From contig NZ_JACSDI010000030.1 of NCBI RefSeq assembly GCF_022410515.1, positions 1 through 43,897 of the forward strand: 43,897 nucleotides of DNA, written 5' to 3'. Source of the stretch: Shewanella cutis. GTDB lineage: Bacteria > Pseudomonadota > Gammaproteobacteria > Enterobacterales > Shewanellaceae. Position numbers and translations under genes: made by a program. Positions 1 through 6,729 of this stretch are shown here, piece after piece; positions within the stretch are counted from its first letter, which is position 1; each line of letters begins with the position of its first letter. The notes under the pieces are model-generated. The model ran no database searches, was not told where the DNA came from, and saw nothing but the letters and a program-made list of their open reading frames with translations.

Positions 1-1
1 T

Positions 2-157
2 CTTGGGTGGCCGGATTTTTTATTTTCGATGCTGAGTATTCAAAACGGAGTTACTCACTATCATTATGACAAGATTGGTCTGGCAATCTCAGTACTGGTA
101 GCTATGGGTTTATCTTCGTTGTTTTTTATAGAGGTTTGGCGAAGTGCTCGCAGCTAA
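2..157 (+). CDS. C-terminal end of a small membrane protein in an integron cassette (partial)
   Basis: An open frame enters from the left edge and gives 51 residues before TAA at 155-157. The tail has one hydrophobic stretch of about 20 residues (around IGLAISVLVAMG) followed by a short basic end (WRSARS), so it looks like the last membrane helix of a small inner-membrane protein. The stop codon sits inside the left end of an attC-like site, the usual arrangement for an integron cassette ORF. I do not recognise the family, and the start lies outside the window. Confidence 0.5.
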   Translation, partial: LGWPDFLFSMLSIQNGVTHYHYDKIGLAISVLVAMGLSSLFFIEVWRSARS

Positions 158-235
158 CAAGGCAATTAAAAATCGCCCACAAAAGGCGTGGTGGGCTGGA
201 CTCGCTAGCGCTCGCCCTTTATTGCGGCGTTATGT
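153..235 (+). other. attC-like recombination site 1
   Basis: The site runs from a left end reading CTAACAAGGCAAT to a right end reading ATTGCGGCGTTATG. The two ends are imperfect inverted repeats: TAAC..GGCAAT can pair with ATTGC..GCGTTA. The interior adds further pairing (AAATCGCCCAC with GTGGTGGGC, and GGGC with GCCC). The length of about 80 bp, the TAACAA/GCGTTA ends and the overlap with the preceding stop codon are typical of chromosomal-integron attC sites. The expected exchange point is between G229 and T230. Confidence 0.7.
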
Positions 236-688
236 TGCAAGGAAGATATGGACATAGGTTTACGAAGTGAATTGGCTTTTTCAATTGGAGAAAAGCAAAC
301 TCCAACGATGCAGAGCGTGGATATTTGGTTAGGCTCTGTTTTGATCACTTACTTTGACAATACCGCGTATTTGCCTGCATTTGTAAACGCTCTGAGACGT
401 GAGTTGGCAAATATTGAGAAAGGCGAAGTTGCCAGCGGATATACATTTTTTAATCTTGGTCCCACAACTGATGATGCAGTAGCTAGGGCTAAAATCATCG
501 AAGATAAAATTGAGGTAAGTTGTGTTCTAAACAACGGAAATGTGGTCAAAGTCATCCTGTTTGTTGAGAACACAATTTCCGCTTATAAGGAATGCATTCG
601 TGTTTTGGCAACATAACAAGGCGCTGTTGTCGCCACTATCTTGGCTGGGACGGCTTACGCTGCGCTCCAGCCGCCCCAAAGCTTTGCG
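230..688 (+). mobile_element. Integron gene cassette (459 bp)
   Basis: The unit between the two predicted exchange points (G^TTATG at 229/230 and G^TTAATC at 688/689) holds a single ORF in plus orientation and ends in its own attC-like site. This is the standard structure of an integron cassette. No further attC-like site is visible to the right, so this appears to be the distal end of the array. The integron integrase would be expected to the left, outside the window. Confidence 0.7.
248..616 (+). CDS. Integron cassette protein of unknown function (122 aa)
   Basis: This 122-residue ORF starts with ATG at 248 behind an AAGGAAG ribosome binding site at 239-245 and fills the cassette almost completely. 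Its stop codon lies in the left end of the second attC-like site. The protein is soluble, with no signal peptide or membrane helix and a mixed alpha/beta look: a strand-like VDIWLGSVLITYF, an amphipathic helix around NALRRELANIEK, then alternating strands at the C-terminus. I do not recognise the family. Cassette ORFs of this size are often single-domain accessory proteins, but nothing here identifies a function. Confidence 0.65.
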   Translation: MDIGLRSELAFSIGEKQTPTMQSVDIWLGSVLITYFDNTAYLPAFVNALRRELANIEKGEVASGYTFFNLGPTTDDAVARAKIIEDKIEVSCVLNNGNVVKVILFVENTISAYKECIRVLAT

Positions 689-695
689 TTAATCC
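613..695 (+). other. attC-like recombination site 2
   Basis: The left end ATAACAAGGCGC and right end GCTTTGCGTTAATC mirror those of the first attC-like site. The interior has a strong imperfect stem, GGGACGGCT near 648 pairing with AGCCGCCCC near 668, with the intervening bases as loop. Start and length match site 1 although the internal sequence differs, as expected of attC sites, which are conserved in structure more than in sequence. The predicted exchange point is G688^T689. Confidence 0.7.
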
Positions 696-899
696 CATAG
701 AAATTTTAATCCGAAACTCAATAATTAGAGTTGGGAATCTAACACGCTTTTGTCCAAAAGCGAGTTGCCTGAGTATGATACTTTATTACTCTTCCACAAT
801 TGCACCTTTATCGGCCAAAGGATACACTGCGCCTCCGCGAAATAATGGCATACGCTTTGTACCGCCTTTTAAAATGAGTTTGATTGAGAATTGGTTGCT

Positions 900-1655
900 A
901 TGGCTCTTGCCCCACACGCTGTACATCGTTTATATGAATATCGCAAATCCATTTCGACTAAACCCTTTGGCGCTCGCGGTAAAAAACTCATCCGCTGCCC
1001 TTTGTGTTTATTAGGCGAGCAATTTTGCACCTGCTCACTGCGACGGCATTTAACCACTCAGGCTAGCTTTCTGCTTATCATGTATAACGATGAGGTCCTT
1101 AAGCCAACAAATAGTGGCCGTTTGATTGCAGATCTTATCCCCGATACCCACGCGTTTCTTTGGTCGCGCACCGATCCTGCACCAGAGTTAATTGCACTTT
1201 TAAGCAGCGACCATTATCAGCCGTTTTTAGTGTTTCCGGCACAATATGCGGACCAAGGCCAAACCGTTTTAAGCCAAGTCCCTATGGCTACGCTTGCCAA
1301 AGGTAAACGTCCCTTGCTGATTATGCTCGATGGCAGTTGGCGAGAAGCCATTAAGATGTTTCGTAAGAGTCCTTATTTGCAGGGCTTGCCTATCTTGTCT
1401 TTTGATCCTGATACGTTAGCCACTTACGCACTACGTAAGGGGAGTCACGATTTTCAACTGGGAACGGCAGAAGTCGCTTCACTTGCATTGGCTGCGATGG
1501 GAGAAGATGCAAATGGTAAAGCATTAACGGCATGGTTCGACCTGTTTGTCGAGTCATCATTACTGGGGCGCAATCGTCGCTGCCGTGAAGATATTCTCCC
1601 GATTAGTGATTTTACCAATGCCTTTGAAGTGGCTTATACCGCTGCGACGCTCTAG
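900..1655 (+). CDS. DTW-domain protein, probable tRNA-uridine aminocarboxypropyltransferase
   Basis: The protein (about 251 aa) has DTW-family hallmarks: an N-terminal cysteine cluster CPLCLLGEQFCTCS (likely zinc binding), a central DGSW motif in MLDGSWREA standing for the family D-x-T-W, and a late RKGSHDFQLGTAEVA segment. Members such as E. coli TapT (YfiP) transfer the aminocarboxypropyl group of S-adenosylmethionine to a uridine of tRNA (acp3U47). That exact substrate is inferred here. I chose ATG at 900 because the preceding TTG at 891 adds only three residues; neither has a strong ribosome binding site. It is the first chromosomal gene after the cassette array and faces the phosphatase gene, with a terminator between them. 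Confidence 0.8.
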   Translation: MALAPHAVHRLYEYRKSISTKPFGARGKKLIRCPLCLLGEQFCTCSLRRHLTTQASFLLIMYNDEVLKPTNSGRLIADLIPDTHAFLWSRTDPAPELIALLSSDHYQPFLVFPAQYADQGQTVLSQVPMATLAKGKRPLLIMLDGSWREAIKMFRKSPYLQGLPILSFDPDTLATYALRKGSHDFQLGTAEVASLALAAMGEDANGKALTAWFDLFVESSLLGRNRRCREDILPISDFTNAFEVAYTAATL

Positions 1656-1672
1656 CAATGTCATTAAAGAAA

Positions 1673-1694
1673 AATCCCCTCGAGGGAGGGGATT
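1673..1694 (-). terminator. Rho-independent terminator of the PhoX gene
   Basis: The inverted repeat AATCCCC / GGGGATT has an 8-nt loop. Read on the minus strand it is followed by TTTTTCTTTAATG, so it terminates the phosphatase transcript. The plus-strand side lacks a T tract. Confidence 0.75.
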
Positions 1695-1726
1695 ACAAAG
1701 CTTAATCAGATGGTTGACCCGATAGA

Positions 1727-3778
1727 TTAAACGGCGACTTCTTTTCCATCGAGTTTACGGATCACCACAGTGGCAGCACGTGGGCGAAGCACAACACCTG
1801 TCGGTGTGACTTCTGCGGCATTGTTTGAATAAGGCCAGTTACCTGGATGCTGAATGTTAGCAAATACCGTTTTGTAATCAGGGCTTATAGCAAAACCTGT
1901 AACTTCACAGTCGTTTGGACCAACGAAAAAGCGTTTTAATTCCATCTGGTTTTTGGCTGTCACACTGGTTTGTTTATTGGCACTATCAAGCAGTGTCGAA
2001 GGGACAATCGCCAGCATTTGATCGTTTGTTTCTTCTGCGACTTCTTCAGCGCCATTATCGGTTTGTACCCATAAAATACCACGCTTATCAAAGGCAAGAC
2101 CATCTGGGCTAGCAAACTGGTTTAGATCCGTTAAGCCGGAGAGGTTTGTTTCAGCATTACCATCACTTGGTGAGCCAAAGACAAAAATATCCCAGGTAAA
2201 TTCAGTTTCTTTATCAGCTTCATCCCAACGAATAATATGCCCAAAGTTATTTTTTAGTCTTGGGTTTGCAGGGTTGGCTTCGGTACGTTTCGAGTTATTC
2301 GTCAGTGTTAAATACACTGAACCGGTGAACGGATCGACCGCGCACCATTCTGGGCGATCCATTGGGGTCGCACCCAGTAAATCTGCTGCACCCGCCGTAT
2401 TAAGGATAATATCAGCAAGACTTGCAAAGCTATTACCTAAGGTTTTACCGTCGGTCGTTTGACTATCTAAAGTCAATGGCAACCAAGCGCCACCCCCGTT
2501 TTCATTAAACTTAGCAACATATAATGTACCTTCATTCATATACTTATCACCGATTTCGAGGCGATTGCTGCTGTTGGCATCCTGAGGGTTCCAAGGCGCT
2601 GCCGACACGAATTTGTAGAGGTACTCAAAACGCGCATCATGGCCAGAGTAAAATACTACGGGTTGACCTTCACTCAACTTACCGAATGTACAGCCTTCGT
2701 GGCGAAAGCGCCCTAAGGCTGTGCGCTTAATTGCTCGCGATGTAGGATTGTATGGGTCAATTTCCACGATATAGCCATGGCCGTTGGCTTCATTACGATA
2801 ATCATCCTGAGCGCTAACTCCCTTAGGTGTCACATCAAAGCGGCTAAACTCATCAAGGCGCTCTTCATCTTGACCAGCAAGATCATCCCAACCATAACGG
2901 CTTGACGTTTTACTGATCCCGATTCGAATTTGATCGCGGGTGAGGGTGCCACGGTTTACGAAATACTCAGGCCAATTTTCCTCACATGTGAGGTAAGTCC
3001 CCCAAGGCGTATAACCATTGCCGCAGTTATTTAAAGTGCCGCGTGCTTGACTGCCATCGGGAGAATAACGAGTTTCAAGCAGTGGAGAATAGGCGAGAGG
3101 TCCAGAGATATCCATCACTGTCGCGCCGGTAAAGCGGCGATTATGTTTGTCGTTATACACAACTTCCCATTGATTATTCGTCAGTTTAATTCTGACAACA
3201 GACACACCGTGGGCATTAATTTCCTTACGCACTTCATCGACAATGGTGCGTAAACCAGTCGTTGCATCGACCGTTGGGCCATTAGGATGTAAGGCTATTT
3301 CATCAATATATTCATGGTTAATACACAATAAACCGTCATCACCTGCTTGGTTCAGCGGGAAGAAATGCATGCCATCGTGGTGCATACCCACTGAGTTTGC
3401 TTGGTCATCTGCAGTATTGCTGCCATCGGCTTTCCATGGTGAAGCTTTAGCATTTAATGGCGTTCCCCATGGCGCAAGTACTTGAGCGCTATAACCTTCA
3501 GGAACGACTACAGCATTTAAGCGTGCACCTTTGACTGAGGTAAAGTTAAGCTTAGCGCTACTTTTGGTTGGGGGTAATGGTGGCACAGGATCTACTGGGG
3601 TAGAAGAACTGTCAGAACCACATCCAGTCAACCCCATGCCAGCAAAGGCAGTCATAGCTCCAAGACCTAATCCACTTTTGACAAAATTACGACGAGATAA
3701 ATGTTTATCCAACACTTGATTAAAAGGTTCGTTATTACTTTTATTATAGCGTGTAGGATCAAAGGTGGCCTTGCTCAT
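1727..3778 (-). CDS. PhoX-family (DUF839) phosphatase, Tat-exported
   Basis: This 683-residue protein has a twin-arginine signal (SRRNFVKSGLGLGAMTA, arginines at about 29-30) ending in a lipobox-like LTGC at about 50-53, then a Pro/Ser-rich linker. The rest is a large beta-propeller-like DUF839 domain with PhoX-type segments such as CEENWPEYF, GRFRHEGCTFG, RPEWCAVDP and SPDGLAFDKRG. PhoX enzymes are calcium/iron alkaline phosphatases that release phosphate from organic esters in the periplasm or at the outer membrane. The cysteine after LTG suggests a lipoprotein anchor, which is inference. The start is ATG 3778 behind GGAG. A Pho-box-like repeat lies about 60 bp upstream, and the gene appears monocistronic. 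Confidence 0.88.
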   Translation of the reverse strand: MSKATFDPTRYNKSNNEPFNQVLDKHLSRRNFVKSGLGLGAMTAFAGMGLTGCGSDSSSTPVDPVPPLPPTKSSAKLNFTSVKGARLNAVVVPEGYSAQVLAPWGTPLNAKASPWKADGSNTADDQANSVGMHHDGMHFFPLNQAGDDGLLCINHEYIDEIALHPNGPTVDATTGLRTIVDEVRKEINAHGVSVVRIKLTNNQWEVVYNDKHNRRFTGATVMDISGPLAYSPLLETRYSPDGSQARGTLNNCGNGYTPWGTYLTCEENWPEYFVNRGTLTRDQIRIGISKTSSRYGWDDLAGQDEERLDEFSRFDVTPKGVSAQDDYRNEANGHGYIVEIDPYNPTSRAIKRTALGRFRHEGCTFGKLSEGQPVVFYSGHDARFEYLYKFVSAAPWNPQDANSSNRLEIGDKYMNEGTLYVAKFNENGGGAWLPLTLDSQTTDGKTLGNSFASLADIILNTAGAADLLGATPMDRPEWCAVDPFTGSVYLTLTNNSKRTEANPANPRLKNNFGHIIRWDEADKETEFTWDIFVFGSPSDGNAETNLSGLTDLNQFASPDGLAFDKRGILWVQTDNGAEEVAEETNDQMLAIVPSTLLDSANKQTSVTAKNQMELKRFFVGPNDCEVTGFAISPDYKTVFANIQHPGNWPYSNNAAEVTPTGVVLRPRAATVVIRKLDGKEVAV

Positions 3779-3835
3779 ATTTTACTCCAGCTAGTACGAA
3801 GAATGAGATTTCGTGGCTAAGCCTAAAGTATCAAT

Positions 3836-3864
3836 ATGACACTAAAGCTGAGTTTATATGACAG
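3836..3864 (-). promoter_or_regulatory. Candidate PhoB-binding Pho box upstream of PhoX
   Basis: On the minus strand CTGTCAT (3864-3858) and GTGTCAT (3842-3836) are spaced 22 bp apart, twice the 11-bp period of Pho-box repeats; the middle repeat is degenerate. A -10-like GATACT follows a few bases downstream. Phosphate-starvation control of a phosphatase would make sense, but one of three repeats is poor. Confidence 0.45.
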
Positions 3865-3960
3865 TAATACTGCAATTTACATCTTTAACGCTTATTAAAA
3901 TGAACCTGACTTAGAAAATGCCTCCTGAATTACTGTTATTAATTAAGTAAAATTTGGATA

Positions 3961-5070
3961 TTAATCTTCTTTCGGTTTTAGATAATGGCGTAAGGAGCGC
4001 GGATCAGTATGCCCTGTGCGAGCCATGATGTACAATATATCTTTATTATTTTCATGTAGTTGTGTCACACACCCACTTCGTAAACTATGGGCACCATAAT
4101 ATTGCGCGGGCAATCCAGCTTGTAGACAGTATTGTTTAATGATCCGATAAATATCATCTCCATTTAAGAAACCACTATTTCGGCTAAATGTAGATTTGGG
4201 CTTACTATTATCGTTTACGTGATACGGTCTTAATGTCTTGCCATCACGGGAAATAGATCGAAATAAATGCCCATCGGTGATCTGACTTTCATTTAACCAT
4301 GATTTTACTGCATGATAAGCCGCAAAAGGTTCTGAATCGGGTAAACTCTTCCACTCTTTCAACCCTTGCTGATTACTTTTAGAAAAGGGCAGACGCACTT
4401 TTAATTTATCCCGCATAAAACTTAAATAATGCACCTTCAAATTGGCTAATTCGGAGCGGCGAAATCCCCCCTGTAAACCGAGCTGAATGATGGCCTTGTC
4501 TCTTAGACGAAGTAGGGGATGGGGCTGCTGATCTACAGCTTGGATCAATAATTCAACTTCATCATACATTATGGGTTGCTGATCATAATCTTGAACTAGA
4601 CGCTGATGATTACGACTCAAACCGCGCATGACTCTAATCACCAGCGGATGCTCAGTAGGTGTCGGAAAACCTGCTTGAATATGGTAGAAACGAATGGCGG
4701 CAATCCGTGTAGTTAAAGTTTGTTTGGAAAGCTGCATCCCAGTGCTGGCTTGCAGTAATTCTTTTTGATGACCGATAAATGAAATAATGCTGCGCGGATC
4801 GGCTGGTAAAGATTGCAGATTGTGTTCGAGGCAATACTGTTCAAAAAAACTAAAGCTAATTCGATATACACGGCGAGTATTGTTGGATATTTCATACTCA
4901 GTTTCGGAAGCTGCATTATAAAAGTCAGCATGCACCGATTGAGGTAGTGAAATTTCTTCAAAAAATGTCTTATCACCTTGAGTAAATGGCTTTGTTAAAT
5001 TCGCGCTTATACCCACCGCCTGATGAGGATGACTGTCATCCGTGCGATAAATTTGAATCGATTTTGACAT
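3961..5070 (-). CDS. Tyrosine recombinase / phage-type integrase (369 aa)
   Basis: The protein has a tyrosine-recombinase layout: an N-terminal SAM-like DNA-binding region (about residues 55-165) and a C-terminal catalytic domain. Visible catalytic elements are the first arginine in GGFRRSEL, the H-x-x-R box in GAHSLRSGC, and a GHTDPRSLRHYL tail carrying the second histidine and the nucleophilic tyrosine. It therefore looks intact. It is not an obvious integron integrase: the characteristic IntI insertion is not apparent, and it lies at the distal end of the cassette array. No excisionase or att duplication is visible nearby. The upstream region carries two inverted repeats. The target site is unknown. 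Confidence 0.85.
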   Translation of the reverse strand: MSKSIQIYRTDDSHPHQAVGISANLTKPFTQGDKTFFEEISLPQSVHADFYNAASETEYEISNNTRRVYRISFSFFEQYCLEHNLQSLPADPRSIISFIGHQKELLQASTGMQLSKQTLTTRIAAIRFYHIQAGFPTPTEHPLVIRVMRGLSRNHQRLVQDYDQQPIMYDEVELLIQAVDQQPHPLLRLRDKAIIQLGLQGGFRRSELANLKVHYLSFMRDKLKVRLPFSKSNQQGLKEWKSLPDSEPFAAYHAVKSWLNESQITDGHLFRSISRDGKTLRPYHVNDNSKPKSTFSRNSGFLNGDDIYRIIKQYCLQAGLPAQYYGAHSLRSGCVTQLHENNKDILYIMARTGHTDPRSLRHYLKPKED

Positions 5071-5127
5071 TAATGTTATTTCACTGCTGATAAAACTGGC
5101 TAAATTATACGGAAATAGTCGCCATGA

Positions 5128-5159
5128 CTACCAGTGATAAACGTCATTATCACTGGTAG
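5128..5159. repeat. Perfect 13-bp inverted repeat upstream of the recombinase
   Basis: CTACCAGTGATAA is followed by a 6-nt spacer (ACGTCA) and TTATCACTGGTAG. There is no T tract on either side, so it does not look like a terminator. Lying 58 bp before the recombinase start, it could be an operator or a recombinase-binding core; both are inference. Confidence 0.6.
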
Positions 5160-5179
5160 AAGGACTGTTTGAATTTAAA

Positions 5180-5196
5180 ATAACCAAATTGGTTAT
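5180..5196. promoter_or_regulatory. Operator-like palindrome
   Basis: ATAACCAA and TTGGTTAT flank a single central A, forming a 17-bp perfect palindrome in the recombinase upstream region. Its size and symmetry resemble a dimeric repressor operator. No regulator can be assigned. Confidence 0.35.
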
Positions 5197-5664
5197 AAAT
5201 AAAACAATTGATGAAGTGATAGGTTAAGAAGCGTGAAATCTCTTATATTGTCTAAATATAACCATCGGCAGCCCTTTAGAATAACTCCGCTTAAATATTA
5301 GCCAGTCGCACTGGCGCAATCCAAATTTTGCCGATAAAACACTCAACCTGAATTTTTATGTTTACTACAATAGTGTGGTGATATCAGTCTACTTTTAAAT
5401 TATGGTTAAACCATTTTATTGGTGTTTAAAAATAACTAGAGAGGGGGAAAAATGTTTGCATATTCTGTATTGGTTAGAATTTAGCCTCACAAAAACACGG
5501 GATTAGCCATCACTATCTAAATGAAGCAGATCCTTTTCTCCTCATATTTACTTCAATGAAAAGCCATTGCAAAAAACTCCAGATAAAATGGTGTAACCAT
5601 TCTTTTGTATTTCAGCATTTATCGCTATCATGTTGCCTACCAAGAACTATGATTTTCTACATAA

Positions 5665-6168
5665 ATGATGACAACCTATTTTTGGGAATACCACCATGCC
5701 GCACCGACCGCAGGGCGAAAATTATTGTTATTAGATAAAGCGGAATTAGTATTCGCCCTACCATTAATTTATCGCATGGTTCACCCCGATGTTGTAGGGG
5801 AGAAGGCCGAATGGTTTAACTTATTAGCGCAAACATCTACGAGTTACACTGAATTAATCGCTAACTTAAATGTGCTAGTTCAATTGCGTAAAAAAAATCA
5901 AAATGTTGATCTTCAATTGCAACTGATTAATCGAATGCTGAATCAGTATTTTAGTGATTTAGGATGGCGCACGGTTCGCAAAGAACTTTCACAAATTAAA
6001 AAGCGTCAGAAGAAGTCGCATATTGAAGTGAGCAAGGATATTATTTTACGGTTAAAGCGCTATATGGAACTTGAACGTTTAGACAGTTTTGATCAAGCCA
6101 TCGATACGTTATTATCTGAGCATGCCGCAGCCGTTTTTATCGCGAATGAAGAACAATCTGCCGACTAA
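5665..6168 (+). CDS. Predicted ribbon-helix-helix DNA-binding protein (167 aa)
   Basis: I do not recognise this protein by name. The first two thirds look helical, with a possible four-helix region between about residues 20 and 115. After a basic linker (KKRQKKSH), the end has the pattern of a ribbon-helix-helix domain: a strand HIEVSK, helix DIILRLKRYMELER, a turn, and helix SFDQAIDTLLSEHA. A helical bundle followed by a C-terminal RHH is the architecture of the terminus-organising protein MatP, with a similar basic lead into the RHH. Overall identity is too low to assert homology by eye. The ATGATG start at 5665 has no clear ribosome binding site; an internal start is possible. Confidence 0.6.
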   Translation: MMTTYFWEYHHAAPTAGRKLLLLDKAELVFALPLIYRMVHPDVVGEKAEWFNLLAQTSTSYTELIANLNVLVQLRKKNQNVDLQLQLINRMLNQYFSDLGWRTVRKELSQIKKRQKKSHIEVSKDIILRLKRYMELERLDSFDQAIDTLLSEHAAAVFIANEEQSAD

Positions 6169-6324
6169 TATTCATTTGAGTTAACAACTTTAGGTTTTAA
6201 ATCGTCGTAACGTGACTTCCTGATAATGTGACGTAAACTAAAGAGAACTAAGAGCGGTAGCCTACGTTGTTTGATGGGGGATTAATCGCAAAAAATTTAC
6301 CAATGCTTCTTACAGGGAAAACCT

Positions 6325-6651
6325 ATGCCAATGCCAAAAAAGCTATCAGTACTTTGCCGAGTTGAGCCTGGTTGTCTTGGACCTGATGGTCGCGAACATA
6401 TTGAAGCTTTTTGCAACTTAGCACAGCAAGCAATGAAGCATTTTGCTGTCGACTTAGTGACGTGGACCTTAGTGCCTCGTTACGATAAAACTTTACCTGA
6501 AATGGAATATAGTATAGATAACAAATGGTTATCTCGTCCTCAGGTTTCTATATATTTCAATACATTAGGTCAAGACCTCGACACATTTGAAGAAGTTTTT
6601 AATGATAAGCTCACCGCATTTATCAATTTATATTTAGCCAGAAAGTCATAG
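6325..6651 (+). CDS. Hypothetical protein (108 aa)
   Basis: The start at ATG 6325 is supported by an AGGGAA ribosome binding site about 6 bp upstream. The protein is soluble and mixed alpha/beta, with two cysteines near the N-terminus (LCRVEPGCLG) and a C-terminal helix (KLTAFINLYLARKS). I recognise no family. It lies 78 bp before the RecQ-family helicase in the same orientation, so co-transcription is possible. No terminator is visible between them. Confidence 0.65.
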   Translation: MPMPKKLSVLCRVEPGCLGPDGREHIEAFCNLAQQAMKHFAVDLVTWTLVPRYDKTLPEMEYSIDNKWLSRPQVSIYFNTLGQDLDTFEEVFNDKLTAFINLYLARKS

Positions 6652-6729
6652 TAACTAGGTTTACGGCACTCACTATTTCCTCAGTCTTAGACCTTTTCTT
6701 GTTGAAGTGTAGGGTAAAAGGGTATCTCT

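Larger units (their letters stand above)
5071..5664. other. AT-rich intergenic region upstream of the recombinase
   Basis: This gap of about 590 bp has no convincing ORF. Its leftmost 130 bp hold two perfect inverted repeats (5128-5159 and 5180-5196), listed separately. The remainder is AT-rich without recognisable RNA or repeat structure, and presumably holds the divergent promoters of the recombinase and of the next gene. Confidence 0.5.

Noticed and set aside
592..1014. 140-codon plus-strand ORF
   Set aside because: It runs through the second attC-like site, the array end and into the DTW gene in another frame. No ribosome binding site and no protein-like composition.
3961..5070. Tyrosine recombinase as the integron integrase IntI
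   Set aside because: It sits at the distal end of the array, is longer than typical IntI and shows no clear IntI-specific insertion; the integrase is expected to the left of the window.
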